Under the pieces are notes generated by a model, which was not told where the DNA came from, made no database searches, and worked only from the letters and a program-made list of their open reading frames with translations. Source: DATJHM01 sp963777355 (GTDB lineage: Bacteria > Chloroflexota > Ktedonobacteria > Ktedonobacterales > Ktedonobacteraceae). Taken from it: a stretch of 64,000 bases of DNA. Below are positions 18,371-27,914 of this stretch, in pieces. Made by a program: the position numbers and the translations under genes. Location: assembly GCA_963777355.1 (NCBI GenBank), contig CAVZQK010000055.1, forward strand, positions 62,001 to 126,000, written 5' to 3'. Numbering within the stretch: the first letter of the stretch is position 1; every line of letters starts with the position of its first letter.

Positions 18371-18386
18371 ACACGCTCCCTACCTG
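18371..18386 (+). repeat. Partial copy of dispersed repeat family C
   Basis: ACACGCTCCCTACCTG matches the 3' half of the repeats at 23801-23826 and 61388-61410. The remaining 90 bp to the end of the ABC gene are G+C-rich non-coding DNA. Confidence 0.4.
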
Positions 18387-18479
18387 GGGACGATGGCGAG
18401 AGGACACAGCTTTCTCCTGGCAGATGCCGATCCCCCACGGCACGCGGAACCGTGTCCCTACTCGGTGCGTTTCGCTATC

Positions 18480-20273
18480 CTACAAATTTAGTTGGTCATC
18501 TATTTGCCAGTGACCGGACCAGAGGTGGCGCATCTCCTGGCTGGATAGTAACAGTTCATCGAGCGTGCCAGATGCTTCGATGGTGCCGTCTTTGAGGACG
18601 AGGATGGTATCAGCGCGGCGGAGGACGGATCGGCGATGTGAGACGGCTAGAACGGTTGCCTCTTCTCGGTGGGCAAAGATACGTTGCCATAATAGCGCCT
18701 CCGTTTCTACATCCAGGGCGCTGGAGAGATCATCGACGACAAAGAGTTCGGCGGGTCGCACAAACATGCGCGCGGCTGCCGCACGTTGGATCTGACCGCC
18801 TGAAAGCCGTACTCCGCGTGGGCCAATCTTTGTCTCTAAGCCAGCAGGCATTTCTGCAATATCAGGTGCCAGGACTGCCAGGTCGAGTGCCTGTTTTAAC
18901 GCTTGCTCATCTTGAATAGGTAGGCCCAGGAGAATATTTTCGCGCAGGCTATCGCTAAACATATGGGGTACCTGTGAAGTATAAGCGCTACGCGGCGGCA
19001 CAAAAAAGCTCTCCGGTTGCTCGACAAGCTGCTCATTCCAACGAATTTCGCCCTGATCGCGAGGCAGCAGTCCCAGCAGTACTTGCAGAAGCGTCGTTTT
19101 GCCGGAACCGATGCGGCCTGTAATAACCGTAAATGTGCCACGCTTTAGCGTAAAATTGAGATTGTGAATACCATGTTCAGTCCCTGGATAAGAGTAGGAC
19201 AGGTTGCACACCTGCAAAGTCTGCAAGCGATCTTCTCCAAGCGGCACGAGTGGAGGTAGCTCTGGGAAAGAGCCGTGCATATAGAGCGGCCCGGACTGGA
19301 GAAGCGAGGCAGGAGGTGCACCCTGCAAGAGAGTAAGCATACGCTCAATAGAGACTCCGGCCTGCTTGTATGCAGTCAGCATTTTGCCAAAATGCATAGT
19401 GAACTCGGTGATCCAGCCGAGATAGTAGACAAAGAGGGCAAAGTCTCCGATGGTAAAGGCTCCGCTATGCATAGACTGACTGGCCAGGAGCAGAATCGCG
19501 CCCGTGCCTAGGCTGACCGTATTGGAAAAGGTCGATTGCAGAATCTGGTCCAGCAGGCGATCCCGCAGCGTCGTCTGCAAACGTTGGGCGTTAATAGCGC
19601 GAAAGTGTTCAGCGATCTGCTCCTCGGCATTAGCGATCTTCACCGCTTGAACTGCGCCAAAGAGCTCACCCAGAAACCCGGTCACCGCCCCCGTCGATTT
19701 GCGACTGTCCATACGGCGTCTGCGGATACGCTGGCCCATAAAATTAACGATACCGACAATGATAATAAGCGGCAGGCAGACAGCCAATGTAATTGTGCTA
19801 TTGATGCTGCTCATAACCACAATCGAGATGCCGACAAAAAGAATATAGGCAATCAGATCGTTAAAGCCCATCAAAAATCTGGAGTTATCATCAACATCAT
19901 CCCGCAAACGGCTAATCGCTTCTCCAGATGATGCTGGAAGTGCGCGTGCGCCGGGCAGTTGCAGAATGCGAGAGAAGAGATTGCGCTGCAAGAGGGCGGC
20001 ACTATAATACATAAACGGCGAATTAGTGATCTGGCAACCTGCAATAAAAACGACATGTCCCAAACCAGAGAGCAGAAGCAGAGCCGCAATCCACCAGAGA
20101 TACGTATATGTTACGCCACCTGGGATGTGGGCAGAGAGAGTATCGAAAAAAGAGCGAGCAATCAGGCCGACAATCATCTCGAAAATGAAGACCAGCACAA
20201 TAGAGAGCGAGTTGAAGAGATAGAAAAGTGGAAAACGTTGAATAAGCGTCAAGAAAAAGCGCCAGGTTTTCAT
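18480..20273 (-). CDS. ABC exporter half-transporter with a variant Walker B (heterodimer subunit 2)
   Basis: A 597-residue fused permease-ATPase. Six membrane helices lie in residues about 1-310, then an ATPase domain with Walker A TGRIGSGKTTLLQVLLG, signature LSGGQIQRAAAARMFV, Walker B ELFVVDDLSSALD and H-loop AVSHRRSVLRRAD. The residue after the Walker B Asp is Asp, not the catalytic Glu, which is known for the degenerate site of heterodimeric exporters such as TM287/288. Its ATG overlaps the stop of the partner gene (ATGA), so equal translation is likely. Substrate unknown. Confidence 0.92.
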   Translation of the reverse strand: MKTWRFFLTLIQRFPLFYLFNSLSIVLVFIFEMIVGLIARSFFDTLSAHIPGGVTYTYLWWIAALLLLSGLGHVVFIAGCQITNSPFMYYSAALLQRNLFSRILQLPGARALPASSGEAISRLRDDVDDNSRFLMGFNDLIAYILFVGISIVVMSSINSTITLAVCLPLIIIVGIVNFMGQRIRRRRMDSRKSTGAVTGFLGELFGAVQAVKIANAEEQIAEHFRAINAQRLQTTLRDRLLDQILQSTFSNTVSLGTGAILLLASQSMHSGAFTIGDFALFVYYLGWITEFTMHFGKMLTAYKQAGVSIERMLTLLQGAPPASLLQSGPLYMHGSFPELPPLVPLGEDRLQTLQVCNLSYSYPGTEHGIHNLNFTLKRGTFTVITGRIGSGKTTLLQVLLGLLPRDQGEIRWNEQLVEQPESFFVPPRSAYTSQVPHMFSDSLRENILLGLPIQDEQALKQALDLAVLAPDIAEMPAGLETKIGPRGVRLSGGQIQRAAAARMFVRPAELFVVDDLSSALDVETEALLWQRIFAHREEATVLAVSHRRSVLRRADTILVLKDGTIEASGTLDELLLSSQEMRHLWSGHWQIDDQLNL

Positions 20274-22015
20274 GAGAGCACCTCCTCATGGGCAGTACGT
20301 AGCAAGCGGGCAAAATGAGAATCGAGATCATTGATGAGTTGTTCACGATGACCATATTCGCGAATACGGCCATTTTCCAGGAGCAGGATACTATCAGCAC
20401 GCTGCACTGTGCTCAGACGATGTGCAATAATGATGCCAGTGCGACCAGCCAACAGAGTATCAATAGCCTGTTCGAGCAGACGTTCAGTTGCCGGGTCCAG
20501 GCGTGAAGAAGCCTCATCGAGAATTACTATAGCAGGATTGCGCAGAAAGACACGTGCAAAAGCGAGCAGTTGCGCCTCACCGGCTGAAAGTCCGCCGCCA
20601 TTGGCCGCGAGCATAGTATCTAAACCATTGGGCAGAGAGTGATACCAGGGCAAAAGACCAAGCGTATCCAGGGCCTCTAAGATACGCGCATCTGCAATAT
20701 CCCTTGCAAAAAAGGTCAGATTATCGCGCACGGTGGCATGAAAAAGCTGCACATCCTGTGTGACGATACCGATAGTAGCGCGTAGGTCCTGCTGGCGTGC
20801 CTGGCGCAGATCGTGACCGCCCAGGCGAATGGTGCCGTGTTCTGGATCATACAGACGAAAGAGCAGGCGAGTAAGCGTCGTTTTGCCACTGCCGGTGCGT
20901 CCAAGCAGACCGAGCACCTCGCCCGGCTCAAGGCGAAAAGAGAGATCTTCAATAATCTTTTCTTCCTCGCCATAGCCAAAAGAGACACCATCGAACTCAA
21001 GCGCCAGGGGGCCTGGTGGAAAGGTCACGCCAGGGCCATCTTCAAGCTGACGCTTAAACTGGAGCAATTCATGAATACGGATTACACCAGCGCTTGCCTT
21101 CTGAAAATCGTCGAACTGCTCCGTAAGCGAGTTCAGCGGCTGAAAAATGAGCTGCGTATAATAATAGACCAGAAAAGCCATACCCAGGGTCATAGTACCC
21201 AATTGATAGAGCCAGGCAATAAGCACAAATGCGACCAGAGTTCCAATAACAGTAGACAGAATAGGGATAGACCAGATAATTATCGAAGTGACCCGCGCCC
21301 GGCGAGCAGAGCGGAAGCGCTCACGCGTATATGTGTACAGGCGACGTAATACGTAAGCGCGTGCGCCGCTAGAGCGGATATCTTCTGTACCAGTCAGACG
21401 TTCTTCTAGAAAGCCATACAGTTCCGCACTGGCCTGGCGAAAGGCCTGCCAATGTTTCGTCGCCACATTGCGCACGAAATAAATCCCAAGCAGTGCAAAG
21501 ACAGCGAAGCCGGTCAGGGCCAGGCCAGCACGCCAATCCTGCAAGCTGAGCACGATCAGTACGCCAAGCAGCAAAAGCAGATTCCCCAGGATGCGCACAA
21601 CAAATTGCGCAAAAAAGTTTGCCAGTTCTGTCACATCCCCATCCACTCGCTCGATAAGTTCACCAGGAGTATGTTGTTTGTGAAAGGTAAGATCAAGGCG
21701 AACCAGATGGAGAGCCAGATCAACGCGCAAAGCGTTCGTCGCGGTCCAGCTTACCAGCTCGCTGAGATATGTTACTATCACTTTTACAAACTGCTGGAGC
21801 AGGGCCACAAGCATAAACAGGAGGGCGATTCCCAGCAGTGATGTCTGCACAACAGTTGAAGTCACAGTATCGATAAAGATGCGTAAGAGTTGGGGATTTA
21901 GCAGTTGGAGCGCGATATCGACGCAGAGGAGCAGAGCAAGCACTCCTACACGAGAAAGTTGTGGTTTGAGATACATTGTCAATAGAGCACGATACTCTTG
22001 AAGCTGAATGCGCAT
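20270..22015 (-). CDS. ABC exporter half-transporter (heterodimer subunit 1)
   Basis: A 581-residue permease-ATPase. Start ATG 22015 (MRIQLQEYRALL) follows AGAAGGGA; an upstream in-frame extension is ignored. Six membrane helices are followed by an ATPase with Walker A GLLGRTGSGKTTLTRLL, signature LSAGEAQLLAFARVFL, Walker B AIVILDEASSRLD with the canonical Glu, and H-loop IIIAHRLSTVQRAD. It pairs with the overlapping downstream gene, giving one consensus and one altered ATP site. Probably exports a peptide, lipid or drug. Confidence 0.93.
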   Translation of the reverse strand: MRIQLQEYRALLTMYLKPQLSRVGVLALLLCVDIALQLLNPQLLRIFIDTVTSTVVQTSLLGIALLFMLVALLQQFVKVIVTYLSELVSWTATNALRVDLALHLVRLDLTFHKQHTPGELIERVDGDVTELANFFAQFVVRILGNLLLLLGVLIVLSLQDWRAGLALTGFAVFALLGIYFVRNVATKHWQAFRQASAELYGFLEERLTGTEDIRSSGARAYVLRRLYTYTRERFRSARRARVTSIIIWSIPILSTVIGTLVAFVLIAWLYQLGTMTLGMAFLVYYYTQLIFQPLNSLTEQFDDFQKASAGVIRIHELLQFKRQLEDGPGVTFPPGPLALEFDGVSFGYGEEEKIIEDLSFRLEPGEVLGLLGRTGSGKTTLTRLLFRLYDPEHGTIRLGGHDLRQARQQDLRATIGIVTQDVQLFHATVRDNLTFFARDIADARILEALDTLGLLPWYHSLPNGLDTMLAANGGGLSAGEAQLLAFARVFLRNPAIVILDEASSRLDPATERLLEQAIDTLLAGRTGIIIAHRLSTVQRADSILLLENGRIREYGHREQLINDLDSHFARLLRTAHEEVLS

Positions 22016-22560
22016 AAAATCCCTTCTACGGCAAGATTCGTCCAGATTGAGCAGAATCAATGGACAAATTTGCAGCTCGCGTATTTCCATACAGAGGTAG
22101 CAAAAGAGTTATGGGAGAGCAAAAGACCGTCTATTCCACGACGCAGACAAAAGGGAAGGGTGTACAACAAAAAAGCAAAGAAGAAGGCCGTGGAAGCGGA
22201 CTATCTGTCACCCACGGCCTGTTTGTGTCTACCTGCTATTTATTCAAGGATGAGCAAAAATGCACATGACACGGCTATGGGCAACAAGGCACAGAAATTC
22301 TCCATAAAGGAGAGCCGCGCCGGTGCAAAAGCGATCATGGGCCATAAAACTCATTCCTTACTGTAATCGTTTTATTTTACTGATAAAACGAGCATACCAT
22401 AGATGTGCCCGAAAAGCAAGATCGACGGGATTCATCACTTTATGAGGGAGATGAATCTCGTCGATTTCAGCTTCTTAAATACACACCGAAGGAAGCATAC
22501 TGTTCCCTTTCACAGAGGTTAATCCTCTATGAAGTCATAGACTTCCTGATAGGCGGGTAT
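22016..22560. other. 540-bp stretch without a gene; possible ABC-operon operator
   Basis: TCGTTTTAT (22367-22375) and ATAAAACGA (22383-22391) form a 9-bp inverted repeat with a 7-base centre. It lies 350 bp upstream of the ABC gene start and could be an operator. Open frames here have no family features and overlap on both strands. Confidence 0.35.
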
Positions 22561-22974
22561 TTAAGAGAGAACGTTCATAGTGAATTGACTAAATGGATCA
22601 GTATTACTCTTCGCAGCCTCAATTGTGTCGACATCGCCACGATTGATGCGGCTCAGATAGACACCATTGTCTGCTTGCAGAGCCACTTTCTGATTATCGA
22701 GCGGCACCAGAGTAAACTGGCTATGAGGATCAATCGTCTTCTTGGCTGCTTCAATTGGATCTTTCCCGCCACGGTTAATGCGGCTAAGAAAAACGCCGTT
22801 ATCGGCTTGCAAGGCGATCTTGCCATTATTCAACAAAATACAGGTAAACTGACTAAATGGATCAACAGTCTTCTTGGCTGCTTCAATCTGATCTGTGCCA
22901 CCGCGATTAATACGGCTCAAATAGAGGCCGGTATCTGCTTGTAAAGTAACCACTGTACCAGAAGGTAATGACAT
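22561..22974 (-). CDS. Three-fold-repeat beta-trefoil (fascin-like) protein
   Basis: A 137-residue protein made of three near-identical units of about 46 residues. Each carries a version of LQADNGVYLSRINRGG, then IEAAK and D.FSQFT (residues about 11-44, 54-90 and 100-134). Three such units with a 'LQA.NG.YLSR' strand pair are the hallmark of a beta-trefoil of the fascin/actin-crosslinking type. There is no signal peptide, so the protein is cytosolic or leaves by another route. ATG 22974 follows AGGAGA. Ligand (sugar, protein or actin-like filament) unknown. It is monocistronic. Confidence 0.75.
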   Translation of the reverse strand: MSLPSGTVVTLQADTGLYLSRINRGGTDQIEAAKKTVDPFSQFTCILLNNGKIALQADNGVFLSRINRGGKDPIEAAKKTIDPHSQFTLVPLDNQKVALQADNGVYLSRINRGDVDTIEAAKSNTDPFSQFTMNVLS

Positions 22975-23375
22975 GAGATTTCTCCTTTTTCTGATTGTAA
23001 TTCGCTATTTCTACATGTAAGAGACTATCTATCTCCTACCCTTTCTCAGTATAAAGCGACCATAGAATAGAAATATCTGAATATATCCACCATTTCAACA
23101 AAGAGCAAAGTCTGGAAAGTGAGAAGAGACCATCTGAATACAAGCAAAAAGAGAAGTATGATGTAAAATCCCTCCCAAAGAAGGAAAGACTCCAGTAATG
23201 AAGGTGTCAAACCCGAAAAGATGGAAGAGGAAGACCCTAACAAGTAGCTGAAAGAGGGATGAAAAGATTTGACTTTTATGTTCACTTTGTCTATTATCAA
23301 AGGAGGCTGCATTCTCTTCATAAGTAAGAGAAGCGTTATCAAGCGTGATAAGAAGAAATATTGGAGGAGAACTAC
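22975..23375. other. 400-bp divergent intergenic region
   Basis: Between the trefoil gene (minus) and the small conserved gene (plus). A+T-rich, so presumably two promoters, but no unambiguous -35/-10 pair or operator was found. The ribosome site GGAGGAG lies at 23362-23368. Confidence 0.35.
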
Positions 23376-23798
23376 ATGGACACACGATTCTATCACTCAC
23401 AGGAATTGAATCTGCAAGGTATTGCCCAGGCGCTCGTCCTCGAATACCAGGCGAAAGGCTTCGATGCTCAGCAGTTTGGCGGTCCTGATGTGGTGAATGT
23501 ACAGATCAAGAAAGAAAGCACCCTGCGCGCTCTTACTGGCTTAGACAAAGCGCTTGCCGTAGTACTCCAACGTGCTAATCAAGGTACATTCGTACAGGTT
23601 GGCGCTCAAGATTGGACGGATCAGATCGCCGTTGGGGCCGTTGGCCTGGTATTGCATCCCTTGTTAATTACCGCAGCCGTTGGAGCATTAACACAAAATA
23701 GCGTTGTGCATGATATTATCAGGTCCATCGATTATCAGGTACAACAGCAACAGCCCGGCGTTTCAGTCTCGATTCCTCCGACAAGCGTATTTATCTAG
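23376..23798 (+). CDS. Conserved hypothetical protein (about 140 aa)
   Basis: ATG 23376 lies 8 bases after GGAGGAG. The 140-residue protein has an alpha/beta N-terminal half (LNLQGIAQALVLEYQAKGFD, VNVQIKKESTLRALTGLDKA) and a hydrophobic stretch IAVGAVGLVLHPLLITAAVG that may be one membrane hairpin. The layout resembles small domains often found beside zinc-ribbon or SHOCT proteins in which a 'V.IRK....R.L.G...A' strand precedes a hydrophobic pair. No function is known. It ends just before a family C repeat. Confidence 0.6.
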   Translation: MDTRFYHSQELNLQGIAQALVLEYQAKGFDAQQFGGPDVVNVQIKKESTLRALTGLDKALAVVLQRANQGTFVQVGAQDWTDQIAVGAVGLVLHPLLITAAVGALTQNSVVHDIIRSIDYQVQQQQPGVSVSIPPTSVFI

Positions 23799-23800
23799 TG

Positions 23801-23826
23801 GAGCGGGATGAACCACGCTCCCTACC
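23801..23826 (+). repeat. Dispersed intergenic repeat, family C
   Basis: CGGGATGAACCACGCTCCCT plus ACC, immediately 3' of the preceding stop codon. A close copy is at 61388-61410 and a partial copy at 18371-18386. Two of these three are just downstream of genes, which may indicate a role in 3' ends or simply tolerated insertion sites. Confidence 0.55.
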
Positions 23827-23883
23827 TCTTCTTTGGGGCGAGATGCGTCGCATGGCGCTCTCTCCCGGACACCTGCTTCTCAG

Positions 23884-24951
23884 CTAGCATACAAAAATAC
23901 TTTCAGCCGCCTCTATCACTTGCTCTACGCTTATCTCTGCTAACAGTTGCTCGCCGGACAGATCCGTCTCCTCCTGACTGGCGAGATAGGGTAGCTCATA
24001 TTTTAAAATGCGAAATGGTCCACTCACAAGAGGGCCATTGGTGGCTGGTTTCCCGCTGCCGAATATGGTGACGGTGGGAGCTTTCAGCGCGTAGGCAATA
24101 TGGGCGGGTCCGGTATCATTCGTGATAAAGACAGCTAACATTGTGATGACTGCACCAAGCGAGACGAGCGAGGTCTTTCCTATCAGATTAAGATACGGCA
24201 CATCTAACATCTGAGCCAGACGGTCTCCGGTCTCTCGCTCCTCTGGCTCACCAAGAAGCAAGACAGTTCCTCCATAGCTGCGCTGCAATTGATTGCCAAC
24301 CGCAGCAAAGCGCTCGACAAACCAGCGTCGCGAACTCTCTCTGGCCGCTGGATGCAGGCCGATCAGAGGCAGCGCATAGCCGCGTACAAGCGCTTGCGCA
24401 TCCTGATAATCCTGCAACCAGAGGGGAAACTCCAACTCATACCCCTGTTCAGCGACGCCCAGAAACGTCATCATCTCCAGCACCGTTTGTATCTCGTGTC
24501 TGCGTGGATATTCCAACGCGGCATCCAGCAAACCTGCGGAATCGCCACGGCGCACAAATCCCGCCGTAGCATGCGCACCAAGTAACAGGGTAAAGGGATT
24601 AGAAAACAGACCCGTTCCCTGTATCTGGATCGCTAGATCAAAATTTTTCGCTTGCATCTCTTGCAAAAATTGGACCGTCTTGCGTGCCTCAAAGAACTGT
24701 TCGGCAATCCAGGGGAAGCCCGGAAATAACGCGACGCTATCGATATGAGGACTACGTTCCGCAATATCGGCCAGAATCGGCAAGGTAATCATCGTAATTT
24801 CCGCGTCGGGCAGTCCTTTACGTAACGCTCGCAGGGCCGGAAGCGCACACAGAAAATCGCCAATACGCGAAGCGCGTAACAAGGCCACTTTTTTCGGCGG
24901 CCTTGCTAATCTGCCCAATAATCCCGGCTCAAATGGATTCTCTCTCTTCAT
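23884..24951 (-). CDS. Glycosyltransferase family 9 (heptosyltransferase-like)
   Basis: A 355-residue protein. The GT-B N-terminus reads KVALLRASRIGDFLCALPAL, then PDAEITMITLPILADIAER. The C-terminal donor site has IGLHPAARESSRRWFVERFA and AVFITNDTGPAHIAYALKAP, the GPxH motif of ADP-heptose:LPS heptosyltransferases. Ktedonobacteria-like Gram-positive-type cells lack LPS, so the acceptor is more likely a secreted glycan or metabolite. The ATG overlaps the preceding glycosyltransferase stop, and this is the last gene of the operon. Confidence 0.88.
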   Translation of the reverse strand: MKRENPFEPGLLGRLARPPKKVALLRASRIGDFLCALPALRALRKGLPDAEITMITLPILADIAERSPHIDSVALFPGFPWIAEQFFEARKTVQFLQEMQAKNFDLAIQIQGTGLFSNPFTLLLGAHATAGFVRRGDSAGLLDAALEYPRRHEIQTVLEMMTFLGVAEQGYELEFPLWLQDYQDAQALVRGYALPLIGLHPAARESSRRWFVERFAAVGNQLQRSYGGTVLLLGEPEERETGDRLAQMLDVPYLNLIGKTSLVSLGAVITMLAVFITNDTGPAHIAYALKAPTVTIFGSGKPATNGPLVSGPFRILKYELPYLASQEETDLSGEQLLAEISVEQVIEAAESIFVC

Positions 24952-25787
24952 CTGGACCTCGTTGGCGCATAGCGCTCTATCATCTCCGACAGCAAGGCCA
25001 GGGCGTGGCCATCCACAGTTCCACGTTCATTGAGCACGGTTGTTGGCACCTGCGAATAATAGGTTCCAGATGGAAGCATAGCACAACCACCCCAGCGTCT
25101 CATGAGCAGATTTTGTAGCAGGACCTCTTCTCCCGAATGCCACCTGGGCAGGCGTGGCCAGAAGGAGAAACCACCCACAGCTTCCACTTTCTGGCGCGAA
25201 TAAAGAATGCAGGAAGCGATCCACGCAACCTTGTAAAGACGAATCTCTCCCGGCGGTAGCGTCTGCCCAGCATGGTAAATATTTGCCGCTCTGTGGAGCT
25301 GGGCGCGTTCCCATTGCAGCGATTCCGGCTCGACAGCTTCCGGCTCGACTGGTCCCTCCCAATATTCGACGTGTTGCTGCTGCGGCCTTACATCATAGCG
25401 ATACGAAAGCCCTGCCGGAAACGCGCCGACAAAACCACATTGCTCTTTTTGCAGAGCCGCCAACAGCTTTTCCACTACCCAGGGTTCCATAAAGACATCA
25501 TCATCCAGGTACAAAATATATTCAGCTGTCGCCTGCTTCAGTAGAAAATCACGCTGTTCTGCGATGCCATGAATTTGTGGGCGCGTGTGCCATTCAACGA
25601 TGCCGCCCCGTACCTCTATAATACGCCGCAGCATCTCTACTACCTGTACCTGTTCAATCGGCTCCTGGCTCTGGTCTGCCACGATTAGCCGGAGATCTGT
25701 GAGAGATTGCGCCGCGATACCGGCCAGAGTAGCGATACAGGATTCTCGGCGATTATAGGTAGCTAATAAAATATCGACGCTTGCCAT
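24948..25787 (-). CDS. Glycosyltransferase family 2
   Basis: A 279-residue GT-A enzyme beginning MASVDILLATYNRRESCIAT, with the DxD-like metal site YLYLDDDVFMEPWVVEKL in residues about 90-105 and an HSGEEVLLQNLLMRRWG segment that fits the ED catalytic-base region. Start 25787 follows GGGAGA. It overlaps the GT9 gene by four bases and follows the radical SAM gene by 24 bp, so it is transcribed with the carbamoyltransferase operon. Confidence 0.88.
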   Translation of the reverse strand: MASVDILLATYNRRESCIATLAGIAAQSLTDLRLIVADQSQEPIEQVQVVEMLRRIIEVRGGIVEWHTRPQIHGIAEQRDFLLKQATAEYILYLDDDVFMEPWVVEKLLAALQKEQCGFVGAFPAGLSYRYDVRPQQQHVEYWEGPVEPEAVEPESLQWERAQLHRAANIYHAGQTLPPGEIRLYKVAWIASCILYSRQKVEAVGGFSFWPRLPRWHSGEEVLLQNLLMRRWGGCAMLPSGTYYSQVPTTVLNERGTVDGHALALLSEMIERYAPTRSR

Positions 25788-25811
25788 ATGAAAAAAATCT
25801 CCCTAAAAAAA

Positions 25812-26813
25812 TTAAAAAGTGCCGGAATAGAGCGAACAGGATTGACAGACTTCAGGTGCTTCTTCGGAGGAGAGTTGGCTGCGAAACTGCTCATACCGCT
25901 CCCCATTCCAGATCTGAGCAACACTCTGCTCCCCAACGCGGCCCAGATTCACGCGGTCAGGTGTTGAAACCATGCAGCAAGGCATGGCATAGCCCTGATA
26001 GCTCAGATATGCCCCCTTCCACGGCCAATCGCAGCGCTGCGGTCCAGGCGTGCCAGGGGCATGCATTTTCAGGCGCGTCCGAGGTAATCTCAATTCTATA
26101 TGCAGTTCTCTGGCCACTTCGCGTGCCTCAGCAAAGTAAAAATCGACGCGCTCAGGCTCTTCTTCTAGCAAAGTCTGACTCTGCACAAAGTCGCGCATAG
26201 GCCGGTAGTGCACAGGGAGACTCGACTCTCCAAAATCGTGACAGAGGTGCTGCACAAAGATACTTCCTATCTCATAGCGAGCTGCCAGGCGCACCAGTGC
26301 AGGCAGTTCTGCCAGGTTCTGACGCATAATGACCATCACTAGCCGAATATGCGGCAAGCGGCTGTCCCGGCGTTCTCGTATCTTGTTCAGCCGCTCTAGA
26401 TTTGCCAGGACGCGTTCAAAATGTGCTCGAACACGAATATGCTCATATGTTTCTGCCGTCGCACCATCAATAGAAACATGCACACAGTCCAGCCCGCTCG
26501 TCACACAGCGTTCGGCCCGGCGCTCATTCAGCAGCGTCAGATTCGAGTTTGTGCTCACTTTGATCCCCTTCGCCACGGCATACTCGACCATCTCAAAAAA
26601 ACGGGGATGCATCATAGGCTCTCCCAAACCTTGAAGGTGTAGCTCCTGAAGTCCGATAAACTGGTCAATAGTACGAGTATACCTTTCAAAATCCATAAAG
26701 GCCGGTGGTCCAAAGGGTGGTCCATCCTGGCGAAACTGAATTGAACACATCTGGCAACGCAAATTACACTGACCAACAGGTTCAATCTGCACATAACGCG
26801 GCAGTTCCATCAT
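25812..26813 (-). CDS. Radical SAM/SPASM-domain protein
   Basis: A 333-residue protein. The 4Fe-4S SAM-binding motif CNLRCQMCSIQF is at residues about 16-27, followed by LQGLGEPMMHPRFF and STNSNLTLL typical of the (beta/alpha) barrel. The C-terminal SPASM-like region has CDWPWKGAYLSYQGYAMPCC, then CQSCSLYSG, holding an extra iron-sulfur cluster. SPASM enzymes modify peptides or sugars. Placement between glycosyltransferases suggests sugar dehydrogenation/epimerisation or modification of the glycosylated product; this is inference. Confidence 0.88.
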   Translation of the reverse strand: MMELPRYVQIEPVGQCNLRCQMCSIQFRQDGPPFGPPAFMDFERYTRTIDQFIGLQELHLQGLGEPMMHPRFFEMVEYAVAKGIKVSTNSNLTLLNERRAERCVTSGLDCVHVSIDGATAETYEHIRVRAHFERVLANLERLNKIRERRDSRLPHIRLVMVIMRQNLAELPALVRLAARYEIGSIFVQHLCHDFGESSLPVHYRPMRDFVQSQTLLEEEPERVDFYFAEAREVARELHIELRLPRTRLKMHAPGTPGPQRCDWPWKGAYLSYQGYAMPCCMVSTPDRVNLGRVGEQSVAQIWNGERYEQFRSQLSSEEAPEVCQSCSLYSGTF

Positions 26814-26870
26814 TCCATATCCTTTGCATATTGGCGATATTCGGCGAGAACCTCGTACGCGAGCAGGAGA

Positions 26871-26898
26871 CGGGCAAGCCGATCTGCCCTACGCGCTT
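26871..26898 (+). repeat. Dispersed intergenic repeat, family B
   Basis: CGGGCAAGCCGATCTGCCCT followed by ACGCG. Related copies are at 37172-37200 and 39391-39420. It sits in the only sizeable gap (114 bp) of the glycosyltransferase operon. Confidence 0.5.
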
Positions 26899-26927
26899 CT
26901 CCTCTTTCTCTATCTAATCTATTATGT

Positions 26928-27914
26928 CTATAAGAAGAATACACGGAATTTAAACGCTCCCACCAGACGCCAGAAAATTGAAAGAGGCGGAATAATGAGA
27001 GAGGTAATGAGCATTTCCCAGACGTGTCCGGGTGCGTGCGATGTTTCCTGCAATCGTTTTAAACAGAATTCTCCGCTCAGCCAGCTCCAGAGAGCAAGGC
27101 CGCTGATAGTGAGCAGCGGCGAGCGCCGGGTCACGCCCAGAAGGCCAAGTAACAAGCCGCCTACGATCCAGTAATAGTGCCAGGGTGGAGATGGCTGTAA
27201 GCGTTCTTTATAGAGCTTGGGATGTTTTTTGTAGAGCAAGGCATTAAACTGACTCTTTCGCTGCTGTTGCACGCTTACGCCCCACCGCGCGGGGCGGACG
27301 GGATGCAAGACTTGCGCTTCCTGGCTGCTACGACAGAGCATATCACGCTGTAAGAATGTGAAGTAGAGATCGCTATCTTCGCGCCAGGCGGCGGTGAAAC
27401 GCTCATCAAAACCGCCAACCTGGAGCAGGGCCTCTCTCCGATAGAAGCAACTCGCGGTCACAAACTCGCTCGTCTCCAGATACGCTGCGTTCCGCTCATA
27501 ATCGGTAGGCACACCTGAAAGCGGTACAATCACACGGCCAGAGACCGCCATTACCTCAGCAGTAAAAGCGGCCACACCAGCTTTGAGCCAGTGAGGTGTA
27601 GGGATACAATCATCGTCGGTAAAAGCGATGATCTGGCCTCTGGCGGCACGCCATCCCACGTTGCGAGCGGCTGCCGGCCCATGCGAGACAGAACAGGCAG
27701 GCGTAAGATAACAGAGCGTATGTCCACGTATCCTGGCCTGCACGCTCCAATGCGCAACTTGCTGCTCCGTTTCGGCACACCGCGCATCATCTACAATAAT
27801 AATTTCATACGCTTCAGGATCAAAGTCCTGTGTCAGAAGAGCATAAAGACAGCGTTGCAGAAGCTCTGGCCGCCTGTAGGTAGGCACTACCACCGAAACG
27901 CGATACGTCATCAT
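26928..27914 (-). CDS. Glycosyltransferase family 2, membrane-anchored
   Basis: A 328-residue protein from ATG 27914 (MMTYRVSVVVPTYRRPELLQ), overlapping the carbamoyltransferase stop as ATGA. A longer frame upstream is discarded. DxD-type site IIAFTDDDCIPTPHWLKAG; later EDSDLYFTFLQR supplies the base region. Two hydrophobic stretches near the C-terminus (YYWIVGGLLLGLLG, LLTISGLALWSWLSG) suggest membrane attachment. Probably extends a sugar chain on a lipid-linked or surface product. Confidence 0.88.
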   Translation of the reverse strand: MMTYRVSVVVPTYRRPELLQRCLYALLTQDFDPEAYEIIIVDDARCAETEQQVAHWSVQARIRGHTLCYLTPACSVSHGPAAARNVGWRAARGQIIAFTDDDCIPTPHWLKAGVAAFTAEVMAVSGRVIVPLSGVPTDYERNAAYLETSEFVTASCFYRREALLQVGGFDERFTAAWREDSDLYFTFLQRDMLCRSSQEAQVLHPVRPARWGVSVQQQRKSQFNALLYKKHPKLYKERLQPSPPWHYYWIVGGLLLGLLGVTRRSPLLTISGLALWSWLSGEFCLKRLQETSHAPGHVWEMLITSLIIPPLSIFWRLVGAFKFRVFFL

